This document shows positions 1 through 7,890 of a DNA stretch of 49,028 nucleotides, in pieces. Origin of the DNA: CBDCOD01 sp965219665 (GTDB lineage: Bacteria > Pseudomonadota > Gammaproteobacteria > CAKMZV01); assembly GCA_965219665.1 (NCBI GenBank), contig CBDCOD010000003.1, positions 1 through 49,028 of the forward strand, written 5' to 3'. Position numbers and translations under genes: made by a program. The notes beneath the pieces are model-generated. The model did no database searches, had not been told where the DNA came from, and saw only the letters and a list, made by a program, of their open reading frames with translations. Each line of letters starts with the position of its first letter. Within the stretch, counting starts at the first letter, position 1.

Positions 1-354
1 CTTGGTAAAAAGTGGCGGAACGCCGTCTTTTGATGCGCGCGCGTTATAAATTTTTACCATATCAAGAAAATTTAATTTAGCCAGATCTCGAGTCGCGCTG
101 GTACAGTGCACGACGCCTTCAAATCCGCGCTTATACAACAGCGGGATACGACCGCAATGATCCGCGTGGGCATGCGTTAACAACACAAAGCGGATTTTCT
201 CCGGATCAAACGGGAATTTCTGGCGATTATTCACTGCGTCATCCCATCCCTGAAAACTTCCGCAGTCCACCAAAAATTGAACGCTGCTATCCAAGATGCA
301 CCAAGTACAGGAACCAGTCACTTCTCCGATAGCACCCAAGAATTTAATCTTCAT
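1..354 (-). CDS. Beta-CASP/MBL-fold RNA-processing exonuclease, N-terminal part
   Basis: This is the N-terminal 118 residues of a metallo-beta-lactamase-fold protein that runs off the left edge. The start at 354 follows a good ribosome-binding site (AAGGAGAG, 7 bases upstream). The protein opens with a beta strand and the pattern GxxxxVTGS, typical of the YSH1/CPSF-like (COG1236) branch. It has the zinc motif HAHADH at residues 61-66, preceded by a hydrophobic strand. Family members are RNA endo/exonucleases with two zinc ions. The beta-CASP insert and C-terminal motifs lie outside the window, so the subfamily is not proven. The reading frame stays open upstream of the chosen start, but the ribosome site favours 354. 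Codon use is richer in G/C third positions than most of the window, which fits transferred DNA. A broken NYN nuclease lies just upstream on the same strand. Confidence 0.8.
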   Translation of the reverse strand, partial: MKIKFLGAIGEVTGSCTWCILDSSVQFLVDCGSFQGWDDAVNNRQKFPFDPEKIRFVLLTHAHADHCGRIPLLYKRGFEGVVHCTSATRDLAKLNFLDMVKIYNARASKDGVPPLFTK

Positions 355-473
355 TGCCAACTCTCCTTTTTTTGCAAAACAAAAATCTGCTGGGATTATG
401 CCAAATTCGGATCTAAGATTTTCGATTCCTTCGCGTTTTTCCGCCGGAATTTTCGAAAGATTTTTCCGCGCCT

Positions 474-776
474 TCAAGTTCCGGGTCTTTCCGACAACTT
501 CATATATTTCGCCAGCATTTTTTGATCCACAATCAACGACTAGTCGGTGGAATCATTCAGACGCTTCGCGCCGCCGGGCATCAATTTGCCGGAACGGGCG
601 GAAAAGGCGACATTGACGAAGGTCTTCCCGGCGTTCTTGACCGCCTGCACCGCGAGCAAGTAATCCTGATCGCAGGAAACAATAACCGCCGCATCGTACG
701 AATCGCATATTTGCAGCATATCCACCGCCAGATTAACATCCACCGTTTTTTCCCTTCCCAACTTGTCCGTAAACAA
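474..776 (-). pseudogene. NYN-domain (PIN-like) nuclease remnant
   Basis: The minus-strand frame from 776 encodes the C-terminal half of a NYN/LabA-type PIN-fold nuclease. Visible features are NLAVDMLQ, then VIVSCDQDYLLAVQAVKNAG, then GGAKRLNDSTD. NYN proteins normally carry about 70 more residues at the front, including a first catalytic Asp; here the frame hits a TGA at 792-794, so that part is missing. An in-frame TAG at 540-542 interrupts the tail, but reading through it continues sensibly (SLIVDQKMLAKYMKL) to a TGA at 474-476. The gene is thus truncated at the front and has a nonsense codon near the end. The front end stops where an IS remnant begins. NYN domains degrade RNA; here the gene lies just upstream of, and co-oriented with, another putative RNase. 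Confidence 0.6.
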
Positions 777-779
777 GTT
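760..779. repeat. Short inverted repeat at the NYN/IS junction
   Basis: AACTTGT at 760-766 and ACAAGTT at 773-779 form a perfect 7-bp inverted repeat with a 6-base spacer. It lies inside the truncated front of the NYN frame and just before the ISNCY-type transposase remnant. It could be part of the element end or a chance hairpin. Confidence 0.3.
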
Positions 780-822
780 ATGGGAAATCGCTCACTTATA
801 AACAAAAAAAGGGAGCCATAAC

Positions 823-1370
823 ATGGAGTATATTTTGACTGAAAAGATGATAGAACGAGAAGATATTTTTATGCAAATTAGCAATAAAAGATTAAGCCAA
901 TGAGCTGCTGCTGAGCAATTGGGGCTGAGTCGCTCATACACTAGTTGACGTTGCAAAAGGTATTTTTATTATATTTATCATATACTTAAGGATAAAAAAT
1001 GGTGCTAAAAATTGCAAGAAAATTAAGTCAACTAATATAGCCTCCATTTGTTGTGCCAGTAGCCCACAAGCGAAGGAGCGTGTGGAGCGGGTCAATAAGA
1101 CTTTACAAGAGCATTTAGTGAACCGATTGCGCTTGGAGAATATTAGCACGATAGAAGCGGCAAATGCGTAACTTGCAGAATACATTCATAGCATGGTTTA
1201 ATCAACGCTTTGCTGTTGCCGCCAGTTGCGCTAATGATGCTCGCTATTGACCACCCAGCCACCCTTATAAACGCTACTATCAGCACACAAATTCGCAAGC
1301 CGATAAGGCTATAGGATAACAAGGTGTTAGATTTTAACTTTGCCAGAGGGTGTTAGATTTTAACTTTGCC
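823..1370 (+). mobile_element. Degenerate ISNCY/IS1202-type element remnant
   Basis: A transposase start (ATG 823, preceded by GGGAG) reads MEYILTEKMIERED and then a helix-turn-helix (AAAEQLGLS) after an in-frame TGA at 901-903. The middle of the gene is missing or scrambled. From about 1064 the catalytic end is recognisable: SPQAKERVERVNKTLQEH, then ISTIEAANA, a TAA, and after a frameshift FNQRFAVAA. This SPQAKGRVER...ISTxEAANA pattern is characteristic of ISNCY (IS1202-like) transposases. Stops, at least one frameshift and the internal loss make it inactive. The right side ends in two copies of a 22-bp sequence (1323-1344 and 1349-1370), probably the element terminus. Confidence 0.7.
1323..1370. 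repeat. Tandem 22-bp repeat at IS remnant terminus
   Basis: The same 22 bases (beginning GGTGTTAGATTTTAAC) occur at 1323-1344 and again at 1349-1370 with 4 bases (AGAG) between. The position at the end of the ISNCY-type remnant suggests a duplicated terminal sequence, for example from nested or tandem insertion. Confidence 0.7.
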
Positions 1371-1514
1371 TTGACATCTGATCAACTCTCGTACTAAGAT
1401 ATTACTTCTTTACCAACGGGTTGGGGCGACCCGCAACCACGTTAGGCAAGTGAACACACAGCAGTTGCCTGAATGTATCTTCTTCATACTGTGTGTCAAT
1501 GGAAAATAAATGTT

Positions 1515-1949
1515 ATGAGTGAAATTTTACATCGCGTAATTATTGAAGCATCGCCTGAGAAAGTTTATGCTGCACTAACCAATCAAGATCAATTGAGTGC
1601 CTGGTGGACAAAGGCCATAACTGAAGAAAAAGAAGGTAGTACAGCAACCTTTTTCTTTGGGCCTGCGGGCGATCATCAAGTTAAAATGGAAATAACTGAC
1701 CTAGTTCCGAATAAGCGTGTTTGTTGGAAATGTGTTGACGGTCCTTGGGTCAATACGGAATCTTTTCAATTTAATATACAAACTGACGAACGAGGATCGG
1801 TTCTTCAGTTCAGTAATACAGGCTGGTCGGAATCAGATGCCTTTTTTATGCACTGCAATTCCAAGTGGGGCTTTTTTCTTAGTGTAAGTTTAAAGAATTT
1901 ATTAGAGAAAGGGGTTGGGCAACCTCACCCTAATGAGCCTAATATTTAG
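1515..1949 (+). CDS. SRPBCC/AHSA1-type ligand-binding protein
   Basis: A 144-residue protein that fits a single START/Bet v1-like domain of the AHSA1 type. It begins HRVIIEASPEKVYAALTNQD, the usual first beta strand plus two short helices, followed by LSAWWTK and a beta-rich centre, and ends in a long helix (FFLSVSLKNLLEKG). Proteins of this group bind hydrophobic ligands or act as stress proteins; no specific ligand can be assigned. I chose ATG 1515 because residues from there match the family start, whereas the frame open from 1473 adds an unrelated leader. The ribosome site is weak. It sits alone between an IS remnant and a noncoding stretch, so it is probably accessory. Confidence 0.8.
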   Translation: MSEILHRVIIEASPEKVYAALTNQDQLSAWWTKAITEEKEGSTATFFFGPAGDHQVKMEITDLVPNKRVCWKCVDGPWVNTESFQFNIQTDERGSVLQFSNTGWSESDAFFMHCNSKWGFFLSVSLKNLLEKGVGQPHPNEPNI

Positions 1950-2582
1950 CGAGGAAAGGAGTATAGTATGGTAGTTCCTCATTTTAAGGCAGTAAAATAC
2001 TGCTCACTTAACAAAAATATTTTCTGATATCGGGGAGTCTGACAACTGATTATAGCGTTTATTGTCGTTTTTAAACACCTATGTAACGAATATAGGTGTA
2101 GATTGTCATCATTAGTGCAACACTTTGCATTGTGCATTTTGCCCTGTAAGATGTGGCGTAAAACCTCCCAAGGGGGTTTGTGATTGTCGTGGCTTCTCAT
2201 CCCACCAATATTGAATATTGATGTCTTCGTGGCTTTTTGCTAAATATGATGCACATGATGGCGGTGTGATACACATCATTAGGGTGTTAGTCTCAAATTT
2301 AATCTAAAAACATCCAAAACATTTCCTTGCTCAAAGCCCAAATGCAGGGGAAACTTCAATTTTTGCAGCGATTTTTGCACTTTGGTTTGGCATCACAACT
2401 AAGCAAAACCACCCCCTAAAAACAATTGGGATGATTTGCCATCTCACATGCGTTTCTCAGTAACAGGGAATTTGCAGGGAAGTATCTTGGTATTCTTTAC
2501 AATGCATACTTTATTGCAAAAAGTATCACTTTTGTGTTACAGTAGTCGTACTTAGTATTGGTACATTTACACGCGAGAAACT
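1950..2582. other. Noncoding stretch upstream of the toxin-antitoxin pair
   Basis: No convincing gene is seen. The stretch contains a short palindrome (GCAGTA AAA TACTGC, near 1986-2000), one copy of the dispersed 54-bp repeat at 2181-2234, and an A/T-rich region before the antitoxin gene. Just upstream of that gene GTAC occurs twice, at 2548-2551 and 2561-2564, flanking TTAGTATTG. This would suit an operator or promoter of the autoregulated pair but is not proven. Confidence 0.5.
2181..2234. repeat. Dispersed 54-bp repeat, left copy
   Basis: This 54-bp sequence, centred on the palindrome CAATATTGAATATTG, is repeated without change at 14590-14643 and 14755-14808. Here it is followed by about 21 unrelated bases and then TGATGGCGG (2256-2264). 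The right-hand copies run directly into TGATGGCGG, which is part of the tRNA-Ser 3' end. It probably marks the left boundary of the island. Confidence 0.85.
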
Positions 2583-2861
2583 ATGGCACTATCACAACTT
2601 AAAAATAAAGGGCAAATAACTCTACCTTCATCTATCCGCAAAGAAATACATGCTGATGAAGGTGATATTTTTGATTTTCAGTTGCAAGCAGATGAAACAA
2701 TTATCATGACTAAAAAGCAAGCAGTTGACATACAGAATCAGAAAACAGGATGGAAAAGAAGAAAGGACTTATCCCGCTGGCTAGGTGTTAAACCAAATGT
2801 ATTCAAAACCGCAGCAGAAGTGGATGCATTTATCCGTAAACAGCGTGATCTATGGAGCTAG
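2583..2861 (+). CDS. AbrB/SpoVT-family antitoxin (VapB-like)
   Basis: A 92-residue protein whose first 45 residues form a swapped-hairpin AbrB/MazE DNA-binding domain: LSQLKNKGQITLPSSIRKEI, then an acidic turn (ADEGD) and a strand (DETIIMTKK). The C-terminal half (WLGVKPNVFKTAAEVDAFI) would be the toxin-binding tail. In this family the antitoxin binds its own promoter and neutralises the partner RNase. The downstream PIN toxin starts inside its last codons, with a 10-base overlap, so the two are translationally coupled. An A/T-rich promoter-like region lies upstream. The pair is at the left end of the island, where such modules often stabilise mobile DNA. Confidence 0.88.
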   Translation: MALSQLKNKGQITLPSSIRKEIHADEGDIFDFQLQADETIIMTKKQAVDIQNQKTGWKRRKDLSRWLGVKPNVFKTAAEVDAFIRKQRDLWS

Positions 2862-3298
2862 CAGTTAGACTAAAAAACCAGCAGGTATATGTTGACACCA
2901 ATATCATCATTTACTTGATTGAAGGATTATCTGAGTATGAAAAACCACTTGGAGAGATAAGAGAACTGCTGGAAACAAGCCAACTACACCCCATAACCAG
3001 TGAACTAAGCTTGGCTGAATGCCTAGTGCAGCCCTTCAAGACCAATGCCACCGAGGCAGTAAGTCTTTATCGTACTTTTCTTGAAGATAGCGGTTGCTTT
3101 GATTTATTGCAGATACACAAAGAGGTGCTGGTACAAGCTGCTTATATTACAGCAGAAACAAAAATGAAGTTGCCAGATGCTATTCATGTAGCAACGGCCA
3201 TCACCACTAACTGCAATCTATTCCTCACTAATGACAAAAACATACGCACGCCTAGGAATATGGAAATAGTGTTACTGTCAGATTATTTAGGTAAATAG
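2852..3298 (+). CDS. PIN-domain ribonuclease toxin (VapC-like)
   Basis: A 148-residue PIN-domain protein of typical VapC size. The acidic residues expected of the active site are present: D15 in YVDTNIIIYLIEG, E56 in LSLAECLV, D109 in KLPDAIHVATA and D128 in FLTNDKNI. VapC-type toxins are Mg-dependent RNases, often cutting tRNA or rRNA, and are held inactive by the cognate antitoxin encoded just upstream. The ATG at 2852 overlaps the antitoxin gene by 10 bases. Nothing appears broken, so the module should be functional. The RNA target cannot be told from sequence. Confidence 0.9.
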   Translation: MELAVRLKNQQVYVDTNIIIYLIEGLSEYEKPLGEIRELLETSQLHPITSELSLAECLVQPFKTNATEAVSLYRTFLEDSGCFDLLQIHKEVLVQAAYITAETKMKLPDAIHVATAITTNCNLFLTNDKNIRTPRNMEIVLLSDYLGK

Positions 3299-3306
3299 CT
3301 CATAGC

Positions 3307-3834
3307 ATGCCAGATAACAATAAACCAAAAAACGAAAAGCTAACATCGAAGCAATTAGAGCACCAACTCTGGATGACCGCGCATATTATTACCGGGCCTA
3401 TTGATGCGTCTGATTACAAGACCTACATTTTCCCGATCCTATTTTTCAAGCGCATCAACGATGTCTATAATGAAGAGTGTGAAACAGCGATGGAGCTTTA
3501 TGGCGATGAAGGCCTCTTCATCAACGCTGATGAAATTCACACCAAAGGCCGCGCTCAAAACACCATGAGTGAAGACCAAGCAGACGAAATATACAACATC
3601 TACAAACGCCAGCATGAAGCAGCGAAAGAAATCGAAGGTGTAAGTCGCTGGGTGCCAATCAAAGAGATCATCGATAACGACTTCAATCTGAACATTGCGC
3701 GGTATGTACAAAAGCCGCTTGAGATTGAGACCATCACAGTAGAAGAAGCTTTGAAAGACTTCAAACAGAAACTCACTGATCTTGAACAGGCAGAAGATGA
3801 ATTAGAGCATCTATTGGACAATACAACAAAATAG
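3307..3834 (+). pseudogene. Type I restriction-modification HsdM with internal in-frame deletion
   Basis: The frame stays open for 175 residues but joins two distant parts of a HsdM methyltransferase. Residues 12-69 are the N-terminal helical domain (LTSKQLEHQLWMTAHIITG, then FFKRINDVYNEE). From about residue 70 the sequence is the extreme C-terminal part (LFINADEIHTKGRAQN, then DFNLNIARYVQKP). HsdM is normally about 500 residues; the whole SAM-binding core with the NPPF/Y motif is absent. The junction is near nucleotide 3514. No hsdS or hsdR is nearby, so this is a remnant, although it could still be translated. The next gene starts 2 bases after its stop, so it may lie at the head of the cluster transcript. 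Confidence 0.8.
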
Positions 3835-3836
3835 AC

Positions 3837-5372
3837 ATGTGCGGAATTGTATTAGTACGCGGAGAACAGAGCGAAGTCAGAGTGAATAAATACTTGGAAA
3901 GAATCTCGCATAGAGGAACTGAACCCTATCTAGCGCATAAAGTACATCAGCACCTGACAATAGGCTTTGTCAGACTTCCAATAAATGATGCTGGTGAAAA
4001 GGCGAATCAGCCATTCATACATAAAAATTTAATAGGAGCGTTTAACTGTGAGATTTATAACCACTCTTGCTTGACTCGTCAATTCAAGCTGGAACGCTAT
4101 TTAGTTAGTCAATGTGATGCAGAGGTCATCTTGCCTTTGTGGCAAACATTGCTCAACCAGACGGATACCCACGGTGCATATACAAAACTACTGTCTTGCT
4201 TGGACGGTTTTTATTCAGGAATTGTATATGACACAAAAAGCGATACGATCTTTTGTATCAGAGACTATATTGGCAAAAAACCGTTGTTCCTTATACGTAA
4301 AAAAGACGCAATAATTATTTCCAGCGAGCTAAAAGCTGTTGGCTCTTTCGACAGTTTTGAAGTTATCCCCAAAGGGATTTCAATGATACACGAAAAAAAT
4401 GTGAAAATGCTGTGTTCGCATGAGTTGGGAGCAAATCAAGGGGAACATGGGAATATTGATAGGTTGCTCTATCAAGCAGTAAAAAAAAGAATTCCCCCAA
4501 AAAAGCATCAACCTCGCTTTGGGGTCTTTTTAAGCGGAGGGCTTGATAGTTCTATAGTCGCTGCTTTGGTGAGTCAAATAACAGCAAACAATGAAATGTT
4601 GGCGCGACCAGTATTCTATTATTTATCAAATGATAAGGAATGCAGATTGGCAGATTATCAATATATTCAGGAGATTATTGATTATTTGAAAATTACCGAC
4701 TGTACAAAAAGCGTATCTTTTGATAGTGAAGAAATTCGCAACAATATTCCAAAAATAATTTATCATTCTGAAAGTTACCACCCATCCATTATAAGCAATG
4801 GTATTGCTTATCAATTATTGGCATACCAAGCAAAAAAAGATGGCATTAAGGTTGTATTAACAGGTGATGGTGCAGATGAAATGTTTTTGGGTTATTTTGT
4901 CAAAGGCAAAGCCGAATACAAGCAGTTTTGGTTTGATACCATTGATGATTTGGAGAAGACAGAACTACGACGAATAGATTTAATATCTATGGCCAATAGC
5001 ATTGAAGTTAGATGTCCTTTTTTGGATAGAAAAATATATGATTACACAGCCGTGCTATCCTTTTCTGACTTCTATGGGCTGGGTGAGCCTGTCCCAAAGA
5101 ACCATCTAAAGCAGGTTTTTAAAAATAAATTGCCCCATTCCATTGTTGAACGAGAAAAAAGACCTTTGGATGTGGGCAGTGGAATACAGCGGGAATTGAT
5201 TGAATGCTCCGACTCTGAACAGCAAAGCGTTTTGCAAGAAAAAGAATTTTTTAAAGAAATCTGGCTTGACTTATTCCCCAGCAGGAATAGTTTCGTTGAT
5301 CATGTTTTTTTTCATCGGTATCGCGCCTTTGAATCATTTAATCAATCCAGATGGGATAAATACAAAAAATGA
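3837..5372 (+). CDS. Asparagine synthetase-like glutamine amidotransferase
   Basis: A 511-residue protein with the two domains of glutamine-dependent asparagine synthetases. The N-terminal class II glutaminase domain begins MCGIVLVRG, with Cys2 as nucleophile after Met removal, and contains SHRGTEP. The C-terminal ATP-pyrophosphatase domain has the P-loop SGGLDSS at residues 233-239 and the later motif TGDGADEMFLGY. Such enzymes activate a carboxylate as its AMP ester and form an amide; outside primary metabolism, relatives modify natural products or surface sugars. It is the first gene of a tight co-directional group: 2 bases after the hsdM remnant and overlapping the next gene by 4 bases (ATGA). 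Its sequence is more diverged than a housekeeping AsnB, so a dedicated substrate is likely but unknown. Confidence 0.85.
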   Translation: MCGIVLVRGEQSEVRVNKYLERISHRGTEPYLAHKVHQHLTIGFVRLPINDAGEKANQPFIHKNLIGAFNCEIYNHSCLTRQFKLERYLVSQCDAEVILPLWQTLLNQTDTHGAYTKLLSCLDGFYSGIVYDTKSDTIFCIRDYIGKKPLFLIRKKDAIIISSELKAVGSFDSFEVIPKGISMIHEKNVKMLCSHELGANQGEHGNIDRLLYQAVKKRIPPKKHQPRFGVFLSGGLDSSIVAALVSQITANNEMLARPVFYYLSNDKECRLADYQYIQEIIDYLKITDCTKSVSFDSEEIRNNIPKIIYHSESYHPSIISNGIAYQLLAYQAKKDGIKVVLTGDGADEMFLGYFVKGKAEYKQFWFDTIDDLEKTELRRIDLISMANSIEVRCPFLDRKIYDYTAVLSFSDFYGLGEPVPKNHLKQVFKNKLPHSIVEREKRPLDVGSGIQRELIECSDSEQQSVLQEKEFFKEIWLDLFPSRNSFVDHVFFHRYRAFESFNQSRWDKYKK

Positions 5373-6202
5373 ATAATGTAAAAATGCTTCACAGAATATT
5401 TTTTGAACGAGATACTATAAAAGATATCTATGATTCAAGAAAAGTTGGTCTTGCCTATAGCTATAGGGAAGTTGTTGATTTTATTGACAAAGCTCTGAAT
5501 GACGGTTATAAACTTGGTTCATTGCAACAAGCCCTGATTGATCCATCGGTCATTCATCTAACCTTTGATGATGGCTATAAGGAACATTTGGCTGTGGCTA
5601 AGAGGTTGAAGGCTAAGTATAGTTTGCAAAGAAACAGTTTAACATTCTGCATCAATGTGAATAACTGCACGAAAACAACTAAAATATGTACCGATGTTTT
5701 CTATTATCTGTTTTCAAAGGGAGAGATGCTATTTGTTGAAGAACAGCTCAAAAATATTGGACTATCTATTGCTGGGGAAGATTTTTTTGACTGTTTTGAG
5801 GTGATCAAAAAGCATATTTTTAACAACAAAAACCAAGACACTTTGCACTTATTTGAAAGACTAAGCAACTATTGCCAAGAGATTGGTTGTGAGCTCCCTT
5901 TCTTAGATAAAGCGGAAGTTGTAGAACTGTCCCAGTATTTTTCGATCGCCTCACATGCGCTTCATCATTTCAATTTGACAAGCCTTGAGGATAGAGAAAA
6001 AGTGTATGAAATGAGCCACTCAAAAACAACATTACAACAGCTAACGAATACACAAATTGATATTTTTTGTTATCCAGATGGTGCGTGCGACGACAGATTA
6101 CAAAAATATTGTCAAGATGCTGGCTATTCCTATGCACTTGCTATTAAAGAGAATGAAAATTCAAATAACTTTTGTGTGCCAAGGGATTTATCCTTAAATT
6201 AA
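5369..6202 (+). CDS. NodB-type polysaccharide deacetylase family protein
   Basis: A 277-residue protein with the hallmarks of carbohydrate esterase family 4. LTFDDGYKEH carries the catalytic and metal-binding Asp pair, SHALHHFNLT supplies the two metal histidines, and CYPDGACDDRLQKYCQDAGY resembles the late motif that precedes a sheet strand. CE4 enzymes remove N- or O-acetyl groups from sugars using a divalent metal. No signal peptide is seen, so it probably acts in the cytoplasm on a small or nucleotide-linked substrate rather than on peptidoglycan. It overlaps the amidotransferase stop (ATGA), showing translational coupling, and lies 2 bases before the acyltransferase gene. A role in preparing an amino sugar for amide formation is possible, but that is inference. 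Confidence 0.75.
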   Translation: MNNVKMLHRIFFERDTIKDIYDSRKVGLAYSYREVVDFIDKALNDGYKLGSLQQALIDPSVIHLTFDDGYKEHLAVAKRLKAKYSLQRNSLTFCINVNNCTKTTKICTDVFYYLFSKGEMLFVEEQLKNIGLSIAGEDFFDCFEVIKKHIFNNKNQDTLHLFERLSNYCQEIGCELPFLDKAEVVELSQYFSIASHALHHFNLTSLEDREKVYEMSHSKTTLQQLTNTQIDIFCYPDGACDDRLQKYCQDAGYSYALAIKENENSNNFCVPRDLSLN

Positions 6203-6204
6203 AG

Positions 6205-7410
6205 ATGATATATTTTATAAATAGTTTATTGATCAAACTCATTAATATAAGAAAAATCCATCTGTTGACTAGTATTCAAAGTTCAAGTTTGAATTTGATT
6301 GCAGTGGGTAAGAATAGTTATATTTCTGCCTTTTCTACTATCATAACAACAAAAAACAAGAAAAATGCAAGTCCAATCATTTTAGCAGATGGTGTCCATA
6401 TTAAGTCGGGTTGCTATATATTAAGTGGCTCTGGACCTGTTAGCATCGGTAAGGGAACTCAAGTTGGTGCAGGCGTTAAAATTCTTGGAGGCGGAGGTGT
6501 TACCATTGGCAAAAATGTCAGAATTGGACCTAATGTTGCCATTGTTTCAAGTTCTCATAACCAAGTTCTCAACAAAACTAGAAAACAACAATTTGAGCCC
6601 ATTCATATCAAGGATAATGTGTTTATTGGCAGCAATTCTACAATTTTAGGTGGTTGCAATATTGAAGAAGGAGTGACTATTGAAGCAGGAACAGTTGTAA
6701 ACACAAGCATAGATGAACCTTACATTACAGTTGCCGGCGTTCCAGCCAAAAAAATACAAAAGCATACAGACTTATTAACGATTATCGAAAAAGAGATAGG
6801 GACTTTTTTAAGGAAAGTTCCTTTTCATAATTTATTTTATTTGTATGATATTTCTATTCCTCCCTCATCTCATGGTGGAACTTGTACTGATAGAACCAAA
6901 TATTTCAAACAATTAATAGATAAGAAATATAAAGATAGTGGTCTAGTGACATCATTTCATAGGGCTTCTATCGGAGGTGAGGAAACTCACACAATTCTAA
7001 AAATAATAATCAATGATAAGGTTTATTTTATCGATGTTGGCATGGGGTTCCCACTTATTAAGCTGATTCCAAGTGATGTTGATTTTAGTTATACTGCGAT
7101 GGGTATTCAATTTCACTCCTCAGTTAATGGTGATGAAATTGTTGTGAAATCCAATATACAAAACAAAGAAATGGAAGAACTAATGAGATTCAAAATTGAT
7201 TCGGCGTATTCTCAAGTTGAAATTCTTGAAAAAATGGAGAGGCGCTTCGAACAAAAAGCACTCATACCTTTTCTTCAAAAAGGCTTAAGATATATGTTTA
7301 TACATGAAGACGCTTTTTATATGATTAAACATAGCGATATCTCTTTTACCAGAGAGTCTGCAACCAAGCACGCAACCAAATACTCAGACGATAACGAATC
7401 ACAATATTAA
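6205..7410 (+). CDS. Fusion of left-handed beta-helix acyltransferase and NAT-like domain
   Basis: The 401-residue product has two parts. Residues 30-185 are hexapeptide repeats of a left-handed beta-helix (GCYILSGSGPVSIGKG, VTIGKNVRIGPN) with the usual catalytic His at H118 in SSSHN; this resembles sugar O/N-acetyltransferases. Residues 190-400 resemble arylamine N-acetyltransferases: HGGTC (C227), ETHTIL (H262) and FIDVGMG (D277). The Cys-His-Asp triad spacing (35 and 15 residues) is close to that of NATs. Together they suggest two successive acyl transfers. I start at ATG 6205, 2 bases after the previous stop; an upstream in-frame TTG at 6172 is less likely. The stop may be premature: the +1 frame continues plausibly to a TGA at 7472-7474 that overlaps the next ATG. 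Confidence 0.72.
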   Translation: MIYFINSLLIKLINIRKIHLLTSIQSSSLNLIAVGKNSYISAFSTIITTKNKKNASPIILADGVHIKSGCYILSGSGPVSIGKGTQVGAGVKILGGGGVTIGKNVRIGPNVAIVSSSHNQVLNKTRKQQFEPIHIKDNVFIGSNSTILGGCNIEEGVTIEAGTVVNTSIDEPYITVAGVPAKKIQKHTDLLTIIEKEIGTFLRKVPFHNLFYLYDISIPPSSHGGTCTDRTKYFKQLIDKKYKDSGLVTSFHRASIGGEETHTILKIIINDKVYFIDVGMGFPLIKLIPSDVDFSYTAMGIQFHSSVNGDEIVVKSNIQNKEMEELMRFKIDSAYSQVEILEKMERRFEQKALIPFLQKGLRYMFIHEDAFYMIKHSDISFTRESATKHATKYSDDNESQY

Positions 7411-7623
7411 TTTTGGAAAAGGTTTTGTAGAAGTCGTACAAGGAAAAGTTGCACAGAACTTGCTCAATGGATGAGGGTTAAAGATAAGATTGACAATAAT
7501 TTAAGATCGTATGCTAATGATAAGAATGATAAACTGCTGCTTGTTAATGATATGGTAATACCCCCAATAAATAATCAGTTTTGATGGTAGAAAATTCTAT
7601 AATGTTCTGAAAAGGAGTTTTTT

Positions 7624-7890
7624 ATGAAACAATCACGATACACCGATCAGCAGATCGTTAAGATTCTGCAACAAAATGAACAGGGCGTAGCCGTTGCTGA
7701 TTTATGCAGAGAACATGGCATGAGTCAGGCTACATTCTATAAATGGCGTAGCAAGTATGGCGGTATGGATGCCCCACTGATCTCAGAGGTCAAAACACTA
7801 CGTGCTGAGAACATGCGCCTAAAGAAGATGTATGCAGAAGAGAAGTTGAAGGCTGAAATTGCCAGTGAGGCATTAGCAAAAAAGTGGTGA
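7624..7890 (+). CDS. IS3-family transposase OrfA
   Basis: An 88-residue protein with the classic IS3 OrfA layout. The helix-turn-helix at residues 1-45 includes YTDQQIVKILQQNEQG, then LCREHGMSQATFYKWRSKYG. A leucine-zipper-like helix follows (LRAENMRLKKMYAEEKLKAE). It binds the element ends and is also the front half of the fused OrfAB transposase. The stop is preceded by the slippery heptamer A AAA AAG at 7878-7884 in the zero frame. This is the standard site for -1 programmed frameshifting into orfB, whose frame is exactly -1. The ribosome site is AAAAGGAG upstream of ATG 7624. Confidence 0.92.
   Translation: MKQSRYTDQQIVKILQQNEQGVAVADLCREHGMSQATFYKWRSKYGGMDAPLISEVKTLRAENMRLKKMYAEEKLKAEIASEALAKKW

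Noticed and set aside
1417..1447. attC-like element: CGGGT...ACCCG hairpin followed by GTTAGGC
   Set aside because: The right-hand core-like GTTAGGC is present but no matching GCCTAAC partner precedes the hairpin, and no integron integrase or cassette array is seen.
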